From: Nosema muscidifuracis
Lineage: Eukaryota; Microsporidia; Nosematidae
NCBI GenBank assembly: GCA_028335825.1
Contig: JAIOKI010000005.1
Location: 605,201-669,200 of the forward strand
Reading direction: 5' to 3'
Length of the DNA stretch: 64,000 bases
Position numbers and translations under genes: made by a program. The notes beneath the pieces are model-generated. The model was not told the origin of the DNA. It made no database searches and saw only the letters and a list, made by a program, of their open reading frames with translations. Shown in pieces: positions 1 to 7,527 of the stretch (within the stretch, counting starts at the first letter, position 1; the number at the start of each line of letters is the position of its first letter).

Positions 1-1
1 A

Positions 2-535
2 GAAGAAGATAAATTTGAGGAAGTAAAAAATTTTGAAAAAGAAAAAAATTTTGAAGAAGAAAAAATTGAAATTGAAAGTTGTTCAGATTCATTAGATATA
101 AATGAAGAAGAAGCTTTATGTATAGCTCGGTATAAAGATAATCCTACTGAGTTTATAGAAAGTACTGTAGATAGATATTGGACGGATCCCGATGAGAAAT
201 TACCAAATTATCTGAGAGAAGATCAGAATATGTTTGGTAGACCAAGTAAATCTGATGAGATTAAGTTAACTAAAAAAGAGAAAGAAGCTTTATTAAGAAG
301 AAAGACTAGAGCAGAAAAAAGAGCTGAGAAGTTTATGAAGGATATGATTATAGAAGAATCTGATGAAGAGAGAATTTTAGCTAAGGAGATATATAAGAAA
401 GAATTTAAGAGAACAAAAAATAAAGCTAGAATTGTATTCCCTAAAAATGGAGGATGTGGTATACCTCGAGGAAAAGGAAGATTGATTCATTTTGATAGAA
501 GACTTAAAAAAGATAAACGAAATATAAAAAAATAA
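2..535 (+). CDS. SPB1: SPB1-like 27S pre-rRNA methyltransferase, C-terminal part (5' end outside window)
   Basis: The reading frame is open from the first bases of the window and ends with TAA at 533-535, so only the C-terminus is present. It has an acidic stretch, then a segment around ALCIARYKDNPTEFIES and VDRYWTDPDEKLPNYL that fits the Spb1_C domain (tyrosine/tryptophan-rich, followed by 'LP-(E/N)-aromatic'). A basic coiled stretch follows, and the tail RGKGRLIHFDRRLKKDKR matches the usual 'GK...VD.RMKKD.R' ending of Spb1. In yeast Spb1 is a nucleolar 2'-O-methyltransferase of the large-subunit precursor rRNA. The methyltransferase domain itself lies outside the window, so its catalytic state cannot be judged. 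An internal ATG at 230 is not the start, because homology extends upstream of it. Confidence 0.7.
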   Translation, partial: EEDKFEEVKNFEKEKNFEEEKIEIESCSDSLDINEEEALCIARYKDNPTEFIESTVDRYWTDPDEKLPNYLREDQNMFGRPSKSDEIKLTKKEKEALLRRKTRAEKRAEKFMKDMIIEESDEERILAKEIYKKEFKRTKNKARIVFPKNGGCGIPRGKGRLIHFDRRLKKDKRNIKK

Positions 536-616
536 ATAATTTTTTAAATTAATTAAGATCATAAATAATTATTATATATAACAATTTTATAGTTTTTGGA
601 AATAGACTTAATTTCT

Positions 617-706
617 TTATTCGCGAAATCTTCAAAAATATATTATAATTTATAATTATTAATAATAAAATACCATTTTATTATTCGCGAAATCTTCAAA
701 AATATA
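617..706. promoter_or_regulatory. duplicated TTCGCGAAA-containing element
   Basis: Two copies of a 26-bp sequence lie at 617-642 and 681-706, 64 bp apart. Each is centred on the palindrome TTCGCGAA followed by ATCTTCAAAAATAT. They sit between SPB1 and the Mpp6-like gene, whose ATG is at 748. The core resembles the E2F/MBF-type TTTCGCG(C/A) box of fungi. CG-rich 8-mers are rare in this DNA. A binding role is inference. Confidence 0.35.
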
Positions 707-747
707 CTACAATTTTAAAAAATAAATTTTAATTTTTTTAACCCCTT

Positions 748-894
748 ATGAGTGAATTAAGTGAAAAATTAAAAGGACTTAAATTTATGCAGAAGGCTTC
801 TAAAGATCAAAAAATAGAAAAGAATGTTTCTTTTAGTACATTTTTTTGTAAGAAATATTTATATTCATTTATAAGTAAGAAAGAAGATAATTAG
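748..894 (+). CDS. MPP6: Mpp6-like exosome cofactor (48 aa)
   Basis: This is a short gene with ACCCC at 741-745 just before the ATG and a TAG stop at 892-894. The N-terminus reads MSELSEKLKGLKFMQKAS. It fits the conserved opening of MPP6/MPHOSPH6 ('LS..L..MKFMQR'), the part that contacts the nuclear exosome. The rest is only about 30 residues, lysine- and phenylalanine-rich, and lacks the long middle seen in fungi and animals. It lies directly after SPB1, another ribosome-biogenesis gene. The call rests on one short motif, so it is moderate; the motif at the start codon makes the gene itself likely. Confidence 0.5.
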   Translation: MSELSEKLKGLKFMQKASKDQKIEKNVSFSTFFCKKYLYSFISKKEDN

Positions 895-922
895 TTAAAT
901 TTATATTTAATTTTATTTACCC

Positions 923-1318
923 ATGTTTACTCCATTGAACAAAGAGACAAGTAAGAAAAGACTTAAGTCTATATTGAAAGAAAGAAGAATGATTAAAGAA
1001 ATATATTACAAATTTCTTATTAATATGAATATAGATACTATATTCTCTATAAAAATAGAGTATGAAGAGAATAATGATATATTATACCAGGTCAAAGAAT
1101 ATTCTTTATTTAATTTGGTAGATAAATCATTTGAAAAAGTAGATCCCTTAAAATATGATATTTTTAATTATAAAAAAGCAGCTTTTTTATACATACAAAA
1201 TATTTTGAAAAAAAAAGAGTATGTTAAAGCTAAGAAGATGCTTAATATTTGTAAAGAGAAGGGATATGATTGTAATGAGTATTATGAGTTAGTAGATGAA
1301 TTAAGAAAGAAGTCTTAA
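923..1318 (+). CDS. hypothetical protein, 131 aa
   Basis: The ATG is preceded immediately by CCC (920-922), the usual start signal here. The protein is lysine-rich and predicted helical, with no signal peptide, no membrane segment and few cysteines. The last 40 residues (KKEYVKAKKMLNICKEKGYD and on) look like a helical pair, perhaps TPR-like. I do not recognise a family. It follows the Mpp6-like gene by 28 bp on the same strand. Confidence 0.6.
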   Translation: MFTPLNKETSKKRLKSILKERRMIKEIYYKFLINMNIDTIFSIKIEYEENNDILYQVKEYSLFNLVDKSFEKVDPLKYDIFNYKKAAFLYIQNILKKKEYVKAKKMLNICKEKGYDCNEYYELVDELRKKS

Positions 1319-1463
1319 AAAATTATTTTTATTATTAAATATACTTATTTTTCTAATGATTATAAATTTAATTTTTAGAAAGAACTTTTGAGAATTTTAG
1401 ATATCATCTTTGAAGAGATTGTTAGATGAATTAAAAAAGTAGAATTTAGCAAAAAATATTTAT

Positions 1464-1563
1464 TTTATACTACTATAATATAATTAAATTTATACTACTA
1501 TAATATAATTAAATTTATACTACTATAATATAATTAAATTTATACTACTATAATATAATTAAA
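1464..1563. repeat. 25-bp tandem repeat, 4 copies
   Basis: Four near-perfect 25-bp units (TTTATACTACTATAATATAA plus TTAAA) start at 1464, 1489, 1514 and 1539, with a decayed continuation to about 1655. They fill the convergent gap between the 131-aa gene and VMA3. I see nothing else between 1319 and 1742. Confidence 0.85.
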
Positions 1564-1742
1564 TTTATAATACAAAAAATATGATTAAATTTATAACACT
1601 ATAATACATTTTAATTAAATTTATGATACTATAATATAATTTTTATACCATCATCATAAAAATTAACATTTATAATATTCCTTAAGATAAATTAATATAA
1701 AATTTAATTTAAATATTTTAAATTTTTTTAATGAAACTCTAT

Positions 1743-2231
1743 TCAATTTTTAGTAGGTTCAGAACCTCCAAGTGTAAGGAAGATAATACCAGCTACCATT
1801 GAAAATAATGCAACAATCTCTCCAAATATCATTACTAAAAAAAAAGATCCATTAAATTTCTTCTGTTGTGCTTTAGTAACTGAAGCACTACTAGCTATAC
1901 ATCCAATACAATAAGCTCCAAAACAATTTCCTATTCCTTGAATAATACAAGAAACAAGCATAAGAATAGCTTGGGACAAAGTTTTAGGTGTATAAACAGT
2001 AATAAAGAAGAACATTATAAGTGAGAAAATAGAAGGAGCTGATATAAATCCCATAGGCATGATAGCATGAATAAGATCTACACTATAATCTGCTGCTTTA
2101 CATATTCCATTAGATCCATGTACTAGTCCAAAACCTACACCTACTAATGCAGGGAGAATAGAAAATACTGCTGCTGCTCCTTTAAAAATATCCATCATTA
2201 TCTCTTTATTCATAAACAAATTTTCACTCAT
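1743..2231 (-). CDS. VMA3: V-type proton ATPase proteolipid subunit c (162 aa)
   Basis: Subunit c forms the rotating proton-carrying ring of the V-ATPase membrane sector. Four hydrophobic segments are visible. The first has the glycine-rich packing face (GVGFGLVHGS, about residues 31-40). The fourth carries the essential acidic residue Glu138 in the context FLVMIFGEIVALF, matching the proton-binding Glu of yeast Vma3. Length matches the family (about 160 aa). The start is at 2231 rather than the upstream in-frame ATG at 2282: the coding strand has GAGGGGTT ten bases before ATGAGT, the GGG-like form of the start motif, and the 17 extra residues have no family counterpart. It is divergent to the RRM gene at 2820. 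Confidence 0.9.
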   Translation of the reverse strand: MSENLFMNKEIMMDIFKGAAAVFSILPALVGVGFGLVHGSNGICKAADYSVDLIHAIMPMGFISAPSIFSLIMFFFITVYTPKTLSQAILMLVSCIIQGIGNCFGAYCIGCIASSASVTKAQQKKFNGSFFLVMIFGEIVALFSMVAGIIFLTLGGSEPTKN

Positions 2232-2819
2232 TCGAATTAACCCCTCGACAAAAAAAAATAATTTATAAATAAAATGTTTCATTGGTGTTTACTTATGTAA
2301 GAAATAAATGAGAAGGAGAAATAATTTTTATAAATATTTTAAGCATTTATAATTACTTATTTAAGAAATAAATGAGAAATAATTTTTATTCAATATTTTA
2401 AAGTATTAATAATTACTTATTTAAGAAATAAATGAGAAGGAGAAATAATTTTTATAAATATTTTTAAGTATTAATAATTACTTTCTTAAGAAATATTGTT
2501 AACGTGCATAAAGTTACTCTAATATATAAAAATATAAAACATCATATTACATATACATAAACATCAATACTACATAAAAAATATCATATTACACATACAT
2601 AAAAATATGAAACATCAATACACATAAAAATCAATTATATAAAAATATGAAACATTAATTATATAAATAAAAAATATCATATACATAAAAATCATTACTA
2701 TATAAATAACATTACTATATAAACATTAATACTACATAAATAAATTACTATATAAAATTATTTAATAATTATATTTTATATAATCATAAATTAATTAATC
2801 ATTTTCAACCCCTTAAAAA
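2232..2819. repeat. intergenic region with about 63-bp tandem repeat, 3 copies
   Basis: Three units beginning ACTTATTTAAGAAATAAATG and ending TATTAATAATT lie between about 2290 and 2485. The middle copy lacks an 8-bp GAGAAGGA segment. The remaining 300 bp to the RRM gene are short AT-rich ATATAAA/CATAAA runs with no gene seen. The region is the shared upstream zone of VMA3 and the RRM gene. Confidence 0.75.
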
Positions 2820-3482
2820 ATGTCTGAAAAAAAAACTAAGACACTTCTAATAACAGATATAGAAGATATTTCAACATTTAGTACAAATTTAAAATCAAAA
2901 TATGAAATAAATGAGGTATACACTATACCTACAAATAATACAATATTATTCGTTATATTTTTTAATATAAAAGAAAGTGAGAGATGTTACAAAGATCTTT
3001 TATTACAGAAACATAAAGTTTATTATACAATAAGCAAATACGAGTTACCAAAAGATCATGAGAAATGTGAGAAAGGTAAAAATCAAAGTACAGTATTTAT
3101 AACACAAAAAAATAAACCTATAAACGAGAATGAAGAAATAATGAAAGCAGTTGAATTATGTGGAGATATTAGAGATATAAGAGATACAAATATTTATACA
3201 AAATGTTTTGAATATTTTGATAGTAGATCTGCTGATAAATGTGTTAAAGAATTTTCTAATAAGAAGTATAAAGATATGGATGTATCAGTTAAATATGTAT
3301 GGGATATGTCTACTAGAACTAAATGGGATATTATAAGGTATACTGATAATATATTAAGTCAACAACCTGTAGTTCAAAAGAGAAGAGTTAGTTCTGTAAA
3401 AAAGAATTTATTTATAGATATATTTGATGAATTTATTAGTGAAAATATTAATGAAATATGTAAGAGCATAATGAAAAAATAA
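2820..3482 (+). CDS. tandem RRM RNA-binding protein, Mei2-like
   Basis: A 220-aa protein with CCCC at 2809-2812 before the ATG. Two RRM-like folds can be traced. The first (about residues 6-75) is degenerate. The second (about 90-157) has an RNP-like series, with VFITQ as its first strand, ELCGDIRDIRDT after the first helix, then CFEYFDSRSADKCVKEFSN and KDMDVSVKYVW. The 'G-(D/E)-I-R-(D/E)-I-R' and 'IEYFD.R.A..' pattern is typical of the middle RRM of Mei2-family meiosis regulators and their fungal relatives. The C-terminal RRM3 of Mei2 is absent. The precise role is unknown. Confidence 0.55.
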   Translation: MSEKKTKTLLITDIEDISTFSTNLKSKYEINEVYTIPTNNTILFVIFFNIKESERCYKDLLLQKHKVYYTISKYELPKDHEKCEKGKNQSTVFITQKNKPINENEEIMKAVELCGDIRDIRDTNIYTKCFEYFDSRSADKCVKEFSNKKYKDMDVSVKYVWDMSTRTKWDIIRYTDNILSQQPVVQKRRVSSVKKNLFIDIFDEFISENINEICKSIMKK

Positions 3483-4056
3483 AATACTCTATTAATGGAA
3501 AATAAATAGAATATAATATAATATTTCTATTTATGTAAAATAAATAAAATAATATTTTTTTATAAAATATTCATTTATGTATAAAATACTCTATTTATGT
3601 AAAAAGTATTTCTTTTTATAAAATATAATATCTATCTATAGAAAATAAAATACTTCTATATATGTAAATTCTAATGATTACCTTCTTAAATTTTATTTAT
3701 AAATATTGACAGTTCCTTCTTTTCATTTATATAATTCATGCATTTCTCAAATACACTTTATTTATCTCATATTAAGATAATAAAGTTATTAATTTATCAT
3801 AAATATCAGTAGATGGTACTTTTTTACTTGTCTATATTTTCTTAAAATTTTAACATGAATAATTTATCAAAATTCAAGTTGAAATATTTTTTATAATAAT
3901 TTCAAATAGATAAGCAGTGGAGAAATATTTAATAAAATAATAAAATATTATAAAATATATAATAAATAATTATAACATTAATTATATATAATAAACTATT
4001 TAATAAATAATTATAACATTAATTATATAAAATAATAAAATTAATATTGAAATAAT
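3483..4056. other. intergenic, no gene seen
   Basis: A convergent gap between the RRM gene and UBI-L40. It is AT-rich with imperfect short repeats of TATTTATGTAAAATA type at the left and ATTATATAAAATAATAA type at the right. No motif-plus-ATG combination or RNA gene was recognised. Confidence 0.5.
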
Positions 4057-4452
4057 TTATTTCTTTACTGTCTTAAGAGGTTTCTTAGGTCTAAGATCTT
4101 TACTTCCACATCCCTTCTTTCTACAGTTAGTAGCATTGACACTAAGTCTAACATTACACCTTCTACAAATTAATCTCTTATTCCTTTTATTAGCTAACTC
4201 TCTATCATTTTCATCAAGCATATTTCCTCCTCCTACGCATTTCAATACAGCAGATATTTCAATATTATTTTGAGTCAAATATTCTTTCAAAAGAACATTA
4301 TCATCTAAATATTTAGTCCCACATGATAATAAAATATCTGATTCATTTAACTGATTCTTAAGTGATATCTCTTTCTTAAGGGATAAAGATGTCATAGATG
4401 TATCTACATTGTAGAAACTAGCAGTGTTATTGAATTTACAAATAATTTGCAT
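4057..4452 (-). CDS. RPL40: ubiquitin-like / ribosomal protein eL40 fusion, strongly diverged ubiquitin part
   Basis: Residues 1-76 have the length and opening (MQII.KF) of ubiquitin and end in GGG at 74-76, so processing after a di-glycine is still possible. The interior is hardly ubiquitin: VLKCVGGG stands for VLRLRGG, and the region around Lys48 and Lys63 is not conserved. Residues 77-131 are a good eL40: [15 protein letters not shown] then NCRKKGCG and LRPKK, with a zinc site at Cys96, Cys99, Cys110 and Cys115. eL40 is a 60S subunit protein. CCCC directly precedes the ATG on the coding strand (4453-4456). The leader probably acts as a fusion chaperone rather than as ubiquitin, in the manner of FUBI; that is inference. 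Confidence 0.85.
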   Translation of the reverse strand: MQIICKFNNTASFYNVDTSMTSLSLKKEISLKNQLNESDILLSCGTKYLDDNVLLKEYLTQNNIEISAVLKCVGGGNMLDENDRELANKRNKRLICRRCNVRLSVNATNCRKKGCGSKDLRPKKPLKTVKK

Positions 4453-4512
4453 GGGGTCAAAAAATTTTAATTTTGATATAGCATAAAATTTATAATAGAA
4501 AAGAAGACCCTT
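4453..4512. promoter_or_regulatory. 60-bp divergent promoter of eL40 fusion and APC11
   Basis: Only 60 bp separate the two divergent start codons. The minus-strand gene has CCCC touching its ATG and the plus-strand gene has GACCCTT before its ATG. In between are two AAATTT-like blocks (AAAAAATTTTAATTTT and AAAATTTAT). CCC-like motifs, often with AAATTT blocks, are the known microsporidian start signals. Confidence 0.6.
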
Positions 4513-4767
4513 ATGGTGAATATAGAAATAAATAAAATATATCTTACATATACTTGGAAATGGAAATTAGATGAAGATATGTGTGGTATATGTCAACAAT
4601 CATTCGATCAAATGTGTCCTAAATGTACTCATCCTATTGAATGTAAACCTTGTATTGGAATGTGTGATCATTCATATCATTTACATTGTATTAATGATTG
4701 GATAGTTAAAAAGAAATTTTGTCCTATGTGTAGAATACCTTGGGAATATAAAAAAAAATTTAATTGA
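4513..4767 (+). CDS. APC11: anaphase-promoting complex RING subunit APC11
   Basis: An 84-aa RING-H2 protein, the usual size of APC11. Tryptophans Trp15 and Trp17 precede the first zinc pair, as in APC11. Zinc ligands run Cys24/Cys27, Cys35/Cys38 and Cys44/Cys47, then Cys51, His53, His56, His58/Cys59, and the closing CPMCR pair Cys70/Cys73 followed by PWEYKKK. The ending 'CPMCR..W..K' separates it from the cullin RING RBX1, which has CP.DN. APC11 is the catalytic ubiquitin-ligase subunit that drives anaphase. ACCC lies seven bases upstream of the ATG. It shares its promoter with the eL40 fusion. Confidence 0.85.
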   Translation: MVNIEINKIYLTYTWKWKLDEDMCGICQQSFDQMCPKCTHPIECKPCIGMCDHSYHLHCINDWIVKKKFCPMCRIPWEYKKKFN

Positions 4768-5221
4768 TCTTAAGATTAGAATTTTATATAGTAATTTTAT
4801 ATAATAAAATTTGTATAATAATTATATAATAATTTTATATTGTAATATTATGTAATAATTTTATATAGTAATTTTATGTAATAATTTTGTATAGTAATTT
4901 TGTATAATAATTTTATATAATCTTTTATATAGTAATATTATATATATTCAATATTATACCTATCTTAAGTTTATATTTCCTTTATTCTTATTTATATTCT
5001 CTCTATATAAATCACCATATAAAGTTATTATTTAAAAATTATTATATATAAAATTATTATATATAAAATTACTATATAAAATTATTACATAATATTACAA
5101 TATAAAATTATTATATATAAAATAACTATATAAAAATTTATTATATTTTTCCTTTTATCTCATCTATTTAAATCTTCATTTTTTTTTGAATTAAATTTTT
5201 TATTTTTTTTATCCCTCAAAA
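4768..5221. other. intergenic, AT repeats only
   Basis: The first half repeats TAATTTTATATAGTAATTTT and the second half the near-inverted ATAAAATTATTATATATAAA, so the two halves could pair into a long imperfect hairpin. ATCCCTC at about 5211 is the start motif of uL22. No gene was seen. Confidence 0.5.
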
Positions 5222-5731
5222 ATGGCTATTAATTTTGCATACGACGTAGTTGATCCATCTAAAGTCATTAAATCACAGATCGATAGTGCACGTGTAAGTT
5301 TTAAAAAGACACGTGAATCAGCCAATACTCTTAGAAAGAGATCTCTTCTTAATGCTATTACTTACTTGAATAATGTTGTATTGAAGAAGGAATGTGTACC
5401 AATGAGAAGATATGCTAGAGGATGTGGACACACTCGTCAAGCTAAAGCTTTTGGACAGAGAAAAGGAAGATGGCCAAAGAAGAGTGCACTTGCTTTATTA
5501 CAAGTATTAGAAAATATTAAAGAACAGGCTACTGAAAAAGGAATTGATTTAGAGAAGCTTGATTTGGATCATGTACAGATATGTCGTGCTCCTAAAGTAT
5601 TTGGACGTATTTTCAGAGCACATGGAAGAGTTAACCCTTTCAATAAGAGCCCATGTCATATTTTGATAGCTGCTAAGGTTAGGGATCAGGAAGTTAATGA
5701 TGAAAATGACATTATGAAACAAGAAGAATAA
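5222..5731 (+). CDS. RPL17: 60S ribosomal protein uL22 (L17)
   Basis: A 169-aa protein that aligns end to end with eukaryotic L17. Anchors are [14 protein letters not shown] near residue 30, [19 protein letters not shown] (about 60-80), [18 protein letters not shown] (about 82-99), and the exit-tunnel loop [22 protein letters not shown] (about 120-141). The C-terminal tail is acidic. uL22 is part of the 60S subunit near the polypeptide exit tunnel. The start carries ATCCCTCAAAA before the ATG. No intron signal is visible. Codon use is less extreme than in neighbours, with more GC-ending codons, as expected of a highly expressed gene. Confidence 0.95.
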   Translation: MAINFAYDVVDPSKVIKSQIDSARVSFKKTRESANTLRKRSLLNAITYLNNVVLKKECVPMRRYARGCGHTRQAKAFGQRKGRWPKKSALALLQVLENIKEQATEKGIDLEKLDLDHVQICRAPKVFGRIFRAHGRVNPFNKSPCHILIAAKVRDQEVNDENDIMKQEE

Positions 5732-6159
5732 ATTAAATTATTTTTTAATTTCTTTACAGCATGAATAGAAATTTATTATAGCATAAATATAATTTTTATA
5801 AATATCATTATGTTAATAAATAAAAATTATATGTTCTTATAAGCAAAAGTACTTTGTCTTTATAAATAATATTATTGTTTTCTTATAAATATCATTAATT
5901 TAATAAATAGAAATTATATGTTATTAGTATGTTCTAATAAATATAATTTTATTATCTTCTTTAAGTATCACTATTTTAATAAATATAATATTATTGTTTT
6001 CTAATAAATATCACTATTCTTATATAAATAAAAATTCCATCTTATTAGTATGTTCTAATAAATAGAAATTCTATCTTATTAATATGTTCTAATAAATATA
6101 ATTTTATTGTCTTCTTAAAATATCACTATTTTAATAAAATTATTTTCTATTACCCTTAA
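5732..6159. repeat. intergenic with imperfect AATAAATATAATTTTATT-type repeats
   Basis: The gap consists mostly of imperfect copies of TATTAGTATGTTCTAATAAA plus TATAATTTTATT and TATCACTATTTTAATAAATA. The last copy runs into the PRE7 start signal TTACCCTTAA. No gene was seen. Confidence 0.6.
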
Positions 6160-7029
6160 ATGTTTACTCTCCCAACTCAGAAAATTTTACTTAAAGATAA
6201 AAATGAAGGAAACCTTTTTGATACAAATGCTAAACTATTAAATAATTCTTTAGATATATTAGATTTTGGTACTAGTATAGAAAAAGAAGAAGATTCTTTA
6301 TCAACCTTTAAAATTAAGAAATTTTATAAAAATTCTATATTCGCAAATTTCGAATCTTTCTGTAACTTTGTAGAGAATAAAAATATAACAAAACAAGAAA
6401 ATAAATTTAATCCATATGAAGATAATTCAGGTACAACTATTGCATTAAAACAAGATAAATATATAATAGTAGCTGCTGATACTAGACTCTGTTCTGATAT
6501 GGGAATATATAGCAGAAATACTACTAAAATATTTTTAATTAATAATTTCTGTATAACTGTAGCTGGTTTTTATGCAGATGGAGTAGAACTTATTAACAGA
6601 ATTAAGTATGAAGTACTTCTTTATGAATCACATAATAAAATGAATATTCATAGCTTAGCTAATCTTATTTCTAAAGTATTGTATAGTAGAAGATTCTTCC
6701 CTTATTATTCTTATGTAAGTTTATCAGGATATACTGATAATAAACCATGGGTGTATGGATTTGATTGTATAGGAAATTTTGAAGAATTAAATTGTGTTTG
6801 TAATGGTAGTGGATCATCTTTAGCTCAACCCTTATTAGACTCATTTATTGATAAAAAGAATTGGCATGGAGATAGTCCAAGTGTAACTGAAGAATATGCT
6901 TTAAATGTAGTAAAGACTGCATTTGATTCAGCAGCAGAAAGAGATGTAAAAACAGGAGATAATTTGGAAATATACGTTATTAATGAAGAAGGTATGAGAA
7001 GAAGTATTGAGAAATTAAGAAAAGATTAA
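6160..7029 (+). CDS. PRE7: 20S proteasome subunit beta type-6 (PRE7/PSMB1)
   Basis: The mature part starts near residue 83 with the beta6 signature FNPYEDNSGT. It continues through VAADTR, ILKVLYSRRFFPYY-like text (KVLYSRRFFPYYSYVSLSGY) and AERDVKTGDNLEIYVI, all typical of Pre7. Counting from the conserved Asp17 and Lys33 equivalents, position 1 is glycine, so the subunit is non-catalytic like yeast Pre7. Total length is 289 aa against about 241 in yeast, because the N-terminal propeptide is about 82-90 residues long. The start is supported by TTACCCTTAA just before the ATG. It acts in the outer beta ring of the 20S core. Confidence 0.88.
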   Translation: MFTLPTQKILLKDKNEGNLFDTNAKLLNNSLDILDFGTSIEKEEDSLSTFKIKKFYKNSIFANFESFCNFVENKNITKQENKFNPYEDNSGTTIALKQDKYIIVAADTRLCSDMGIYSRNTTKIFLINNFCITVAGFYADGVELINRIKYEVLLYESHNKMNIHSLANLISKVLYSRRFFPYYSYVSLSGYTDNKPWVYGFDCIGNFEELNCVCNGSGSSLAQPLLDSFIDKKNWHGDSPSVTEEYALNVVKTAFDSAAERDVKTGDNLEIYVINEEGMRRSIEKLRKD

Positions 7030-7527
7030 ATGAATTCATTTTATATTTAAAAGTAAGGTCTTTTTTAAAATAAAGATATTATTAATTAATAAGAAAGGTT
7101 TCATAAAAAAATATTAAAGGTCCAATAAAAATGAATTTTTTTATAAAAAATTAAGATCTCATATATCAACATGAGAAATGTCTAGTAATATGAAAGGTCT
7201 AGAATATGAAAGATCTAATAAATTAAAGGAAATATCCAGTAATATTAAGCGTTTTAAATTAAAAAGAAAAATCATTATGTTAATACAAAAGATCTAATAA
7301 ATTAAAGGAAAGATCTTTATGTTAATATAAAAGATTTAAAAAATTAAACGAAATGTCTTAAAAGTAAAAAGAAAGATTTTTATGTTAATATGAAAGGTCT
7401 TTATAGTAATATGAAAGATCTAATAAATTAAAGAAAAGATCTAGAATATGAAACTTTTTAAAGTAAAAAGAAAAATCTTATGAAAATTTACCTCCTCTAC
7501 AAAACACATAAAAATTAAATATTTTAA
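7030..7527. repeat. intergenic with interspersed AAAGGTCTAATAAATTAAA repeats
   Basis: The convergent gap is filled with imperfect units built from AAAGATCTAATAAATTAAAG, TTTATGTTAATATGAAAGG and AATGTCTTAAAAGTAAAAAG. The spacing is irregular, so this is a decayed array rather than a clean satellite. No gene was seen. Confidence 0.6.
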
